This document shows positions 17,009 through 25,143 of a stretch of DNA of 64,000 bases, one piece after another. Below the pieces are notes generated by a model. That model was given only the letters and a program-made list of their open reading frames with translations, had not been told where the DNA came from and did no database searches. Origin of the DNA: Holophagales bacterium (GTDB lineage Bacteria > Acidobacteriota > Thermoanaerobaculia > UBA5066). Made by a program: the position numbers and the translations under genes. The stretch is from contig JADJZB010000031.1 in the NCBI GenBank assembly GCA_016719485.1, positions 124,001 to 188,000 of the forward strand, given 5' to 3'. Positions within the stretch are counted from its first letter, which is position 1. Each line of letters starts with the position of its first letter.

Positions 17009-19660
17009 ATGGCGACCGGATTCGGAACGAGGCTGGGGACGTACGAAATCACCGGCAAGCTCGGCGAAGGGGGCATGGGCGAGGTCTACCGCGCCACCGA
17101 CCCGAGGCTGAAGCGCGAGGTGGCCATCAAGGTCCTCCCCGAAGCGTTCGCCGCGGACGCGGACCGCCTCGCACGCTTCGAGCGCGAGGCGCAGGTCCTG
17201 GCCCAGCTCCAGCACCCCAACATCGCATCGATCTACGGCCTCGAGGAGTTGAGCGGCGTCCGCGCCCTCGTCATGGAGCTCGCCCCGGGCGAAGACCTCG
17301 CCGAGCGGCTCGAGCGAGGGTCCTTGCCCCTCGACGAGACCCTCGCCGTCGCCCGGCAGATCGCCGAGGCTCTCGAAGCCGCCCACGAGAAGGGAATCGT
17401 CCACCGCGACCTCAAGCCCGCCAACGTCAAGCTCACGCCCGAGGGCAAGGTCAAGGTCCTCGACTTCGGCCTGGCCCGCGCGATGGACACGGTCGGCGCC
17501 TCGGCCGCCCAGGTCCAGAACTCCCCCACCCTCACGGCCCACGCGACGCAGGCGGGAATCCTCCTCGGCACGGCGGCCTACATGGCGCCCGAGCAGGCGC
17601 GCGGCAGGCCGGTCGACCGCCGGGCGGACATCTGGGCCTTCGGCGTCGTCCTCTTCGAGATGCTGACCGGAAGGCGTCTCTTCGACGGCGAGACGGTCAG
17701 CGACGTCCTCGCGGCCGTCCTGACGCGCGAGGTCGACTTCGGTCTCCTCCCGCCGTCGACGCCTCCTGCCGTCGCGAAACTCCTCCGCCGCTGCCTCACG
17801 CGCGACCCGCGGGAACGCCTCTCCTGGATCGGCGAGGCTGGGCACCTCCTTCGGGAAGCCCCGCTCCGCGACGAGCTCGCCGTCGCGACGCCTCCTCGTC
17901 CGCGCCGCCACCTGCAGGTGGCGCTTCCCTGGGCGGTCGCCGCGGCCCTCGCGGCAGCGCTCCTGATCTCCGTTCGCCCTCGTCCCGCCGCGGACGTCGT
18001 CGCCGCCGAGCTCCTTCCTCCGCCGGGCACCGCCTTCGACCTGAGGGTCCGCGGTCCCGGCCCCGTCGCGCTTTCGCCTGACGGCTCGCGTATCGCTTTC
18101 GCCGCCCAGGCCCGCGACGCGGCCACGCTGCTCTACGTCCGGACGATCGCGGACGGCCGGGTCACCGAGTTCTCCGGATCGGAAGGGGCGCAGTTCCCGT
18201 TCTGGTCGCCGGACGGGCGCTGGGTCGCCTTCTTCTCGCGCGTCGACGGGAAGCTCAAGAAGGTGCCGGTCGAGGGAGGATCCGCGCTGACGATCTGCCG
18301 TGCCCTCAACGGCAAGGGCGGGAGCTGGGGGAACGACGACGTCATCGTCCTGGCTCCATCCTCGGGCTCGACGCTCTGGAGCGTCTCCGCTTCGGGGGGA
18401 GAGCCAGCGCCCCTCACGCGCCTCGGAGAGCGTCACAACTCCCACCGGCATCCCCGCTTCCTGCCGGACGGGCGCCACTTTCTCTACCTCGCGCGTTCTC
18501 CAAGAAACGGTGAGAGCGAGGTCCTCCTCGGATCGGTCGACGGCGCGCCGCCGCGGCTCGTCATGAGGTCGGAGACCCAGGCCGAGTACGCGTCCGGTCA
18601 CCTTCTCTTCGCGCGCGAATCGGTGCTCATGGCGCAGGCCTTCGACCCCGGAAAGGGAGAGCTCACCGGTCTGGCGCGCCCCGTCGCCGACGAGGTCCTC
18701 GTGCTCGCGGGCGCCTCCTTCTCCGCCTTTTCCGCTTCGGCGACGGGGCGCCTCGTCTTCCACTCGGGCGAGCCGCAGTCGCCCGTGCCGGTCGAGATTC
18801 GCGACCGCAAGGGCATGCCCCTGCGCTCCCTCGGCGAACCGGGGAACTACCGCGCGCCGACGTTCTCCCCCGACGGCCGCTGGATCGCGACCTCGGGGAC
18901 GCCGGGCGCGGGCGTTGGGAACATCGACCTCTGGCTCCTCGACACGAAGGGCGCCGCCGCGCTCCGGTTCACTCTGGAGCCGACCGAGGACGTCGAGGGA
19001 ACCTGGTCGCCCGACGGGAAGACGCTCTTCTACGGCTCGAACGCGAACGGTCCTCCCGACATCTACGGCAAGACCGTCGACGGAGCCGGGAAGGCGGAGC
19101 TCGTCCACGCGATGCCCGGGCTTCAGAAACCGACGAGCATCTCGCGCGACGGCAGGGTCCTCATCTTCGACTCCGAAGTGGACGAACGGACGTCCATCCT
19201 CGCCCTCGACCTCGAGTCGCGGCAGGTGAGGCTGCTCCGCGAGGGCGCGTTCAACGACGCGCACGGCGTCCTCTCCCCGGACGGCCGGTGGCTCGCGTTC
19301 GATTCCGACGAGACCGGCCGGCCGGAGGTCTACGTCACGCCCTTCCCCGGGCCGGGCCGCTCCTGGCCCGTCTCGACCGACGGGGGACGCTACCCGGAAT
19401 GGCGCGGGGACGGGCGGGAGATCGTCTATGCCGCGCTCGACGGCCGGTTCCTCGCCGCTGCGGTCAACCCGGAGGGCGATACCTTTCGTGCCGGCGCCGC
19501 GACCGAGCTCTTCCGGTCGACGCCGCCGACCCGCGACTACCGGGACTGGGGCATGTCGCCCGACGGCCGGCTCTTTGCGGTCGTCCCGTCCGGCGTTCTC
19601 GGGGCGAAGAACGAGCTGAGGCTGATTGTGAACTGGCCGGCGCGGAGGGATCGCCGATGA
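17009..19660 (+). CDS. Ser/Thr protein kinase with PD40 sensor, last gene of the tandem array
   Basis: ATG 17009 lies one base after the upstream stop and gives MATGFGTRLGTYEI; the protein has 883 residues. Lys41, Asp134 and DFG 152-154 are intact, followed by LARAMD rather than LAKAMD and a shortened Ser/Thr-Pro insert. A membrane helix lies near 304-322. Sensor elements include FPFWSPDGRWVAFFSRVDGKL, HRHPRFLPDGRHFLY and SPDGRWLAFDSDETGRPEVYVTPF; the tail is LIVNWPARRDRR. After this gene the plus-strand array stops and a minus-strand gene follows. Confidence 0.92.
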   Translation: MATGFGTRLGTYEITGKLGEGGMGEVYRATDPRLKREVAIKVLPEAFAADADRLARFEREAQVLAQLQHPNIASIYGLEELSGVRALVMELAPGEDLAERLERGSLPLDETLAVARQIAEALEAAHEKGIVHRDLKPANVKLTPEGKVKVLDFGLARAMDTVGASAAQVQNSPTLTAHATQAGILLGTAAYMAPEQARGRPVDRRADIWAFGVVLFEMLTGRRLFDGETVSDVLAAVLTREVDFGLLPPSTPPAVAKLLRRCLTRDPRERLSWIGEAGHLLREAPLRDELAVATPPRPRRHLQVALPWAVAAALAAALLISVRPRPAADVVAAELLPPPGTAFDLRVRGPGPVALSPDGSRIAFAAQARDAATLLYVRTIADGRVTEFSGSEGAQFPFWSPDGRWVAFFSRVDGKLKKVPVEGGSALTICRALNGKGGSWGNDDVIVLAPSSGSTLWSVSASGGEPAPLTRLGERHNSHRHPRFLPDGRHFLYLARSPRNGESEVLLGSVDGAPPRLVMRSETQAEYASGHLLFARESVLMAQAFDPGKGELTGLARPVADEVLVLAGASFSAFSASATGRLVFHSGEPQSPVPVEIRDRKGMPLRSLGEPGNYRAPTFSPDGRWIATSGTPGAGVGNIDLWLLDTKGAAALRFTLEPTEDVEGTWSPDGKTLFYGSNANGPPDIYGKTVDGAGKAELVHAMPGLQKPTSISRDGRVLIFDSEVDERTSILALDLESRQVRLLREGAFNDAHGVLSPDGRWLAFDSDETGRPEVYVTPFPGPGRSWPVSTDGGRYPEWRGDGREIVYAALDGRFLAAAVNPEGDTFRAGAATELFRSTPPTRDYRDWGMSPDGRLFAVVPSGVLGAKNELRLIVNWPARRDRR

Positions 19661-19707
19661 GCGGACGTGCCCCGGAACCGATGGACGGCCTCGCCGTTAC
19701 TCAGTAA
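19657..19707 (+). CDS. Possible 16-codon ORF or remnant overlapping the last array kinase
   Basis: ATG 19657 overlaps the kinase stop as ATGA, the same geometry used by the real junctions of the array, but only 16 codons follow (MSGRAPEPMDGLAVTQ) before TAA 19705-19707. Its 3' end overlaps the stop of the convergent minus-strand gene. It may be the start of an eighth array member lost by deletion, or chance. No function can be given. Confidence 0.2.
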   Translation: MSGRAPEPMDGLAVTQ

Positions 19708-20411
19708 TTCACGACCTGGCTCGACGGGACCGTCCCGATCCGGGTTCCAGGGAGGGTCATCAGCGGATGGACGATCTTCGTCCCCTCCGTGACCTCCGGG
19801 CCAGTCGCCACGCCGTGCCAGCCCTGCTTGTCACGCGACTTCGTCTGGAGGAGTAGCCGGTCCAGCACGCTCGCCCAGCGGGCCGGATCGACGCCGAGAG
19901 CCGCAGGAACCCGCCGGGCCAGCTCGGCTTCGGCGATGGCTTGAGCCGCGGCCGGCGTGCTCGCCGGCCCGAACCGCCGCCCCACGAGAGCGTTGATCGC
20001 GTCCGCGACGAGCTGGTAGGTGAGGGCGAAGGCGCGGGCCGCATCCGCGAGGTGCTCCTCCTCGCCCTGGCGAACGAGGGCGGACATCTGCGGGCTGACG
20101 CGCCAGTAGTGCGTGACGGTCCGGCCACCGATCTGCTGCGTCATGCCGGGCCTGAGGTGATCGCCGGCCCCGGGGTAGAAGCAATCGTGCGCGGCATCCC
20201 GTGCGGCCGTTCTCTCGACCTCGGCGAAGTGCTCCACCACCGGTCCCTTCCGCTCAGCGACATTTCGAGTCTTGAACGCCGGCGCGGCGAACGCCGCGGC
20301 GCTCTTGATCTGCGTCAGTCCCCCGACGGAGCCCAGGGTCGACAGGCCCGAGCGCCGGACGATGTCGGACATTCCGCCCGGGGCCGCCTGAATCGTCGCC
20401 GTTCCCGCCAT
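19701..20411 (-). CDS. Conserved-looking protein of unknown function
   Basis: A 236-residue protein preceded on the minus strand by a strong ribosome-binding site (GGGAGGA, 4 nt before the ATG). No signal peptide or membrane helix is visible. I do not recognise the family. The middle part (HYWRVSPQMSALVRQ, then GEEEHLADAARAFALTYQ) is helical and acidic, and the EEEH segment faintly recalls zinc-peptidase helices but is not an HExxH motif. The C-terminal third carries W-H-x-V and a run of beta-prone residues. The gene is convergent with the kinase array and divergent from the amidohydrolase. Confidence 0.75.
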   Translation of the reverse strand: MAGTATIQAAPGGMSDIVRRSGLSTLGSVGGLTQIKSAAAFAAPAFKTRNVAERKGPVVEHFAEVERTAARDAAHDCFYPGAGDHLRPGMTQQIGGRTVTHYWRVSPQMSALVRQGEEEHLADAARAFALTYQLVADAINALVGRRFGPASTPAAAQAIAEAELARRVPAALGVDPARWASVLDRLLLQTKSRDKQGWHGVATGPEVTEGTKIVHPLMTLPGTRIGTVPSSQVVNY

Positions 20412-20636
20412 GACGTCCTCCCAGCGAGTCGCCTCGTGTCGCGCACGGCTCGCAACAGGAGCATAGCCGGATCTGAGACCAGATGTCAGATTGCAGCGCG
20501 GCCGGGATCCGTGCCCGATTCAGCGGGAGGCCCCTCGCGTTAACGCGGCAGGTGCCCGGGAGCGCAAACTCGTTGTCATGGCCTACGGAGGCGTGAAACG
20601 CTGCTGGCAGCAGTCATCGACGACATCGGAGGAACC
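20412..20636. promoter_or_regulatory. Divergent intergenic region with three small dyads
   Basis: This region lies between the divergently transcribed unknown gene and the amidohydrolase, so both promoters should be here. I see a perfect 12-bp palindrome CGCGTTAACGCG (20536-20547), a 13-bp dyad CTGCTGGCAGCAG (20601-20613) close to the amidohydrolase start, and ATCTGA/TCAGAT (20471-20476 and 20486-20491). Any could be an operator half-site pair; no regulator is identified. No convincing -35/-10 pair was found. Confidence 0.3.
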
Positions 20637-21938
20637 GTGAGAGTCCGGTCCATCTTGCCGCTCGCTCTCGTTGCGACGACCTTCGGGCTGGCCGCTCAGA
20701 CGCCCGCGCCCCGCCCTCTCGTCCAGCGCATCGCGGCCGCGCTCGACGCCGTCCCGGCCATCGACAACCACACCCATCTCCTCGAGCCTTCTCCCTTCCG
20801 GCCCGAGCTCCAGGCCACCGCTCCGGTCTTGCTGCGAAGCTCGAACCCGATCTTCGTGTCCGTACTGAAGGAGCGCTTCGGCGTCACCTGGGCCGCCTCC
20901 CGCGGGGTGGACATGGACACGGAAGCGCTGGCGGCCAGGAAGGTCCTGATGGAGCGCCTGGGTGGAGAGGCCGCCTACTGGAAGGACCACCTCGCGCTCA
21001 CCCGCACCGCCGTGGCGCTGGTGAACCAGGAATGGCCCGAGGGAACCAACGGCACGACCCTGCGCTGGGTCCCCTTCGCAACCACTCTTCTCCTGCCGCT
21101 TCCCGCCGAGTCCCTGGCCTCCCGCGACCCGATGACGCGTGCGGACCTCGGCCGGTCCCGGGACGCGCTGACGAAGCTCCTGCGGCAGGCCGGACTTTCC
21201 CGGGAGCCCGCGACGCTCGACGCCTACCTCGCCTTCGTCGACGCGCAGCTCGACCGCTGGAAAACCCAGGGCGCAGTCGCGGTGAAGCTCTACGACGCCT
21301 ACCAGCGGACCCTGGTCTTCGCTGACGTCCCGCGGGCCCGGGCCGCGGCCCTCTACGCGAAGGGGCGGCAAACGGCTCTCGGCCGGTCGGACTACCTGGC
21401 CCTCCAGGACCACCTGGCCCGCCACATCTTTCTGGCCTGCGGGAAGAAGGGACTACCGGTCCACATCCACACCAGCCACGGCGGCGGCCCCTTCCTCCGC
21501 CTTCAGGACGCGGATGTGCGCAACCTCGAATCCGTGCTGTGCGATCCGCGCTATTTCGGCACGCACTTCGTCCTGATCCACGGGGGTGCTCCGCAGCACG
21601 AGGCCGCCGCCTACCTGTCCTCGAACAAGAGTCACGTCTGGATCGACCTGTCCGCCATGCCCTTCCTCTACGCCCGGACCGAGCTGGTTCGAGCCCTCCG
21701 GATCTACCTGCTCTTCTCTCCCGAAAGGACCCTCTTCTCCACGGATTCTCCGGGGGGCCCCCTCGTTCCCGCCGGGGCCGAGGTCATGCATATCGCGCTC
21801 AGCCGGCACCTGCGGGAATGCCTCGCAGAGGCGCTGGCGGGGCTCGTGGAGGACGGCGTCTGGGACGAGAGCCGCGCCCTCGACGTCGGACGGAACGTCC
21901 TCCAGGGCAACGCCCGGCGCCTCTACGGCTTTCCCTGA
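20637..21938 (+). CDS. Exported metal-dependent amidohydrolase (amidohydrolase-2/TIM-barrel type)
   Basis: GTG 20637 is preceded by GGAGGA at the right spacing. The 433-residue product begins with a signal peptide (RVRSILPLALVATTFGLAAQ), so it acts outside the cytoplasm. The metal-binding pattern of the amidohydrolase superfamily is complete: His45 and His47 in DNHTH, Lys217 in VAVKLYDAY as the likely bridging lysine, His276/278 in HIHTSH, His315 in LIHGGAP and Asp370 in FSTDSPGG. The HGG and TDSP motifs resemble the amidohydrolase-2 branch, which includes decarboxylases and lactonases. The substrate cannot be told from sequence. It stands alone, divergent from the unknown gene. Confidence 0.82.
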   Translation: MRVRSILPLALVATTFGLAAQTPAPRPLVQRIAAALDAVPAIDNHTHLLEPSPFRPELQATAPVLLRSSNPIFVSVLKERFGVTWAASRGVDMDTEALAARKVLMERLGGEAAYWKDHLALTRTAVALVNQEWPEGTNGTTLRWVPFATTLLLPLPAESLASRDPMTRADLGRSRDALTKLLRQAGLSREPATLDAYLAFVDAQLDRWKTQGAVAVKLYDAYQRTLVFADVPRARAAALYAKGRQTALGRSDYLALQDHLARHIFLACGKKGLPVHIHTSHGGGPFLRLQDADVRNLESVLCDPRYFGTHFVLIHGGAPQHEAAAYLSSNKSHVWIDLSAMPFLYARTELVRALRIYLLFSPERTLFSTDSPGGPLVPAGAEVMHIALSRHLRECLAEALAGLVEDGVWDESRALDVGRNVLQGNARRLYGFP

Positions 21939-22002
21939 TCCATCCGCGCCCGCCCATCGTCCGCACCTCGGCGGCCGGGAAACGGAAGCGATCGCACGGC
22001 AA

Positions 22003-22033
22003 TTGTGATTCCGGGGAGGACCGTCCGTAGAAT
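22003..22033 (+). promoter_or_regulatory. Conserved kinase-type promoter, predicted near-leaderless
   Basis: TTGTGA (22003-22008) and TAGAAT (22028-22033) are separated by 19 bp, within the shared block ATTGTGATTCC and TCCGTAGAATCCGC. The ATG of the kinase lies only 12 nt after TAGAAT. If transcription starts about 7 nt after the -10 box, the leader is roughly 5 nt and no ribosome-binding site is needed. The same block occurs at four other kinase loci in the window. Confidence 0.65.
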
Positions 22034-22045
22034 CCGCCGCGATCG

Positions 22046-24735
22046 ATGACGCTCCTCCCCGGATCCCGGCTCGGACCCTACGAGATCACCGCCCCGCTCG
22101 GCGAGGGCGGGATGGGAGTCGTCTACCGGGCGACGGACTCGAAGCTGAAGCGCGAGGTCGCGATCAAGGTCCTGCCCGAAGCGTTCGCCGCCGACGCCGA
22201 CCGCCTCGCGCGCTTCGAGCGCGAGGCGCAGGTCCTGGCCCAGCTCCAGCACCCGAGCATCGCATCGATCTACGGCCTCGAGGAGTCGGGCGGCGTCCGC
22301 GCCCTCGTCATGGAGCTCGTCGAGGGCGAGGACCTCGCCGCGCGACTCGAGCGGGGGCCCCTCCCTCTCGAGGAAGCCCTCGCCGTCGCCCGCCAGATCG
22401 CCGAGGCCCTCGAAGCCGCGCACGAGAAGGGAATCGTCCACCGCGACCTCAAGCCCGCCAACGTCAAGCTCACGCCGGACGGAAGGGTCAAGGTCCTCGA
22501 CTTCGGCCTCGCGAAGGCGATGGACCCGCCCGCGGGCAGCACGTCCGCGGCCGATCTCGCGCGCTCCCCCACCCTCATGAACTCTCCGACGATGACGGCC
22601 GCGCAGGGGACACAGCTCGGCGTCATTCTCGGCACCGCGGCCTACATGTCGCCCGAGCAGGCCAGGGGCCAGGCCGTCGACAAGCGGGCCGACATCTGGT
22701 CGTTCGGCGTCGTGTTCCACGAAATGCTCTCCGGCAGGCGGCTCTTCGCCGCCGACACCGTGACCGACACGCTCGCGGGCGTGCTCAAGAACGAGATCGA
22801 CCTCGCGAAGCTGCCCGCCGGCACCCCCGCCTCGGTCCGCCGGCTCCTGCGCCGCTGCCTCGAACGCAACCCCAAGGACCGCCTCCACGACATCGCGGAT
22901 GCGCGGATCGAGCTCCTGGAGGCGTCGAACCGGGTCGGCGAATCGGGCCTCGAACAATCCAGCCCGCAGGTCGTCCCACGTCGTGGATCGTGGCGTCTGC
23001 CCCTCGTTGCGACCGTGGCCCTCGCGATGGGCCTGGCCGCCGGGTGGTTCGCTCGTCCCGCGCCGAGGCCGGCCCCCCTCGTCCGCGCCGCGATCCCCGC
23101 GCCCGAAGGGACCGAGCTCGTGCCGGTGGGCGACGCCGCAGGCCCCGTCGCGGTTTCTCCGGACGGCACGCAGCTGGCGTTCACGGCGCGCGACGGCGCG
23201 GGCGTGACGCGGCTCTACGTCCAGTCGCTGGCGGCGGGGAAGGCCCGCGAGATCCCGTCTTCGGAGGGAGCACGGTATCCGTTCTGGTCGCCGGACAGCC
23301 GCTCTCTCGCGTTCTTCAACACCGAGCAGCTGCTGCGCGTCGACTCGGCGGAGGGAGCTCCGCTGGCACTGGCGCCGGCGAACGATGCGCGCGGCGGCAG
23401 CTGGGGCGCGACCGGGACCATCGTCTACGCGCCGTCGTACGACACCCCGCTGCTGCAGGTCTCCGCCCGGGGCGGCCCTTCGGCACCCGCCTCGGTCCTC
23501 GACGGCGAACGATCCGAAGGGACCCACCGATTCCCTTCGTTCCTGCCCGACGGCCGGCACTTCCTTTTCGAAGCCCGCGGCTATTCCGCCTGGATGCGCG
23601 CATCGGACGGAGTCTTCGTCGGCTCGCTCGACGACCCGGAAAGCGGGTCCGGCTCCTCCCGCTGGCGACCAATGCGACCTGCACCCAGGGCCGGCTGCTC
23701 TTCGTGCGCAATGGCGACCTCTGCGCCCAGCGCTTCGACCCCGACCGAGGCGCTCGGTCGGTGTCGATCCTCGTCGCGACGTGCTTCGACCGCCAGTACA
23801 GCCTCGGCGTCTTCTCAGCCGCGGGGGTCTCGCCCTCCAGCACGGTGCCGGCCAGGACGCCAACGAGCTGGTCTGGCTGGACCGGGCCGGACGCCGTGGG
23901 GAGCGGCTCGGCAACGCCGCGGTCCACGACGGCGTCGAGCTCTCTCCGGACGCCACCCAGGTGCTGGTCTCGATGTTCGACCCGGCGACCTCGCGCGCCC
24001 ACCTCGAAGTCTTCGACCTGGCGCGCCGGACCTCGACCCGCCTGACCTTCGGCGAGGCCGACGACTACTGCGCGATCTGGTCCGCCGACGGCACCCGGGT
24101 GCTCTTCGCTCGCGTCAGCGCCAGGATCGGCCTCTGGGTCAAGCCGGCCGACGGCTCGACGGCCGAGCGGCGCTTCCGCCCGGAGACCCGCGGCGAGGTC
24201 CTCTTTCCGCTGGACTGGTCTCCGGACGGGAGCCGGGTTCTCTTCAGCTCGTTGCCGGGGAGCGCTGGCCACGGGACTCTGGACCCTGCCGGCGTCCGGC
24301 GAGGCACCCAGGCGCTCAGACTCGCGCGGCACGGCGACCTCAGGCAGTTCTCGCGGACGGCCAATGGGTGGTCTTCGACGCCAACGGGGCAAAGGCTCGC
24401 GCTCCGCCCTGGCCCGCTTCCCGGACACCGGCGGCCGGTGGCAGCTCGCCGAGGATTCAGCCGTCTACAGCCGCTGGACACAGAGGGGAGAGATCGTCTA
24501 CCTCCCTTCGACACGGCCCGCGCGACCGCTCTCCCGTGGACCTCTCGGGAAGGGCACCTCGCTTCGGTGTGCCCGAGCGGCTCTTCCCGGTCCCCACGCT
24601 GAGCATCAACGGCAACACCTTCGACGTCACGCCGGACGGGGAGCGCCTTCTCTTCGTGCTGCCGGTGCCGAACGCACGACCCACGCCCTACACGCTGATC
24701 CTCAACTGGGAACGGTTTCTGGAGCAGGACCCTGA
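22046..24735 (+). pseudogene. Ser/Thr kinase-PD40 gene, frameshifted in its sensor half
   Basis: The first 1.59 kb is clean: MTLLPGSRLGPYEI, Lys41, Asp134, DFG 152-154, GTAAYMSPEQ, a membrane helix near 315-334 and the first sensor blades (FWSPDSRSLAFF, HRFPSFLPDGRHFLF). At about 23635-23640 the frame breaks compared with a downstream copy of the same sequence (one C lost), and many further small deletions follow, so the remaining PD40 part is scattered over all three frames until the family tail (LILNWERFLEQ) before TGA 24733-24735. Reading on in the original frame gives nonsense. Removing 23493-25143 (1,651 bp) restores one continuous 907-residue kinase ending at 26420, the normal length for the family. 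Confidence 0.8.
23493..24735 (+). repeat. Tandem duplication, degraded copy 1 of a PD40 sensor segment
   Basis: From 23493 this segment matches 25144 onward. The first roughly 140 bp are identical by eye; after that the copy carries numerous short deletions and some substitutions (1,243 bp here against 1,277 bp in copy 2, a net loss of 34 nt). The offset between the copies is 1,651 bp. Confidence 0.85.
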
Positions 24736-25143
24736 TCAGGCCCGCTCGGACCCACGGATCACCGCCCGCACGGCGGGGGCTGGTATGGAAATCGTCTACA
24801 GCGCCCGCGCGCGTCTCGGGCGGCGGTGGCGTCAGCTGCTGCGCCGGGGCCGTGGACGCCGAGCGCACGCGACCGCTCCTGCAGGGGCGGGCGGCCTCGG
24901 CCTGAACAACCCCACATCGTCACGGTCCGCGACATCGGCGAGGCCCGGCGCTGAGCCCTGGTCGCCATGGAGCTCGTCGAGGGGGCCGCGCGACGGAGTG
25001 ACGGGGCCAAAGCTGGAGATCAGGGGCGTTGCGCTTCGCCCTCGAGAGATCGCCGCGGCCTCACCGCCACGCCCACGGGCCGGGGTCGTCACGCGACGTG
25101 AAGCCGGGGACGTGATGATCACGAAGTCAGGCCCGTGAAGGTG
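24736..25143 (+). pseudogene. Degraded N-terminal half of another Ser/Thr kinase
   Basis: This 408-bp stretch has no proper ORF but retains kinase pieces in shifting frames: ITAR followed by GAGGM-EIVYSARxRLGR (glycine loop), a region equivalent to HPxIVTVRDIGEA, ALVAMELVEG, and VTRDVKPG-VMITKSG, a damaged HRDVKPGNVMITKSGPVKV catalytic loop. It is about 10% shorter than the equivalent part of an intact kinase, consistent with many one-base deletions. It starts exactly where the preceding kinase-PD40 frame would stop and ends at the VKVLD codons, where it is joined to the PD40 copy at 25144. Its wording (NVMITKSG) is closest to the divergent array member at 14332. Confidence 0.6.

Noticed and set aside
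20637..21938. Naming the amidohydrolase as uronate isomerase or a specific decarboxylase
   Set aside because: The metal-site pattern supports the superfamily only, and the protein is exported, which does not fit the cytoplasmic uronate isomerase.
22046..25138. A continuous 1,030-codon protein from the kinase start at 22046
   Set aside because: After about residue 530 the frame is out of register with the PD40 blades and then crosses the kinase remnant in the wrong frames; the apparent length is an accident of high GC content.
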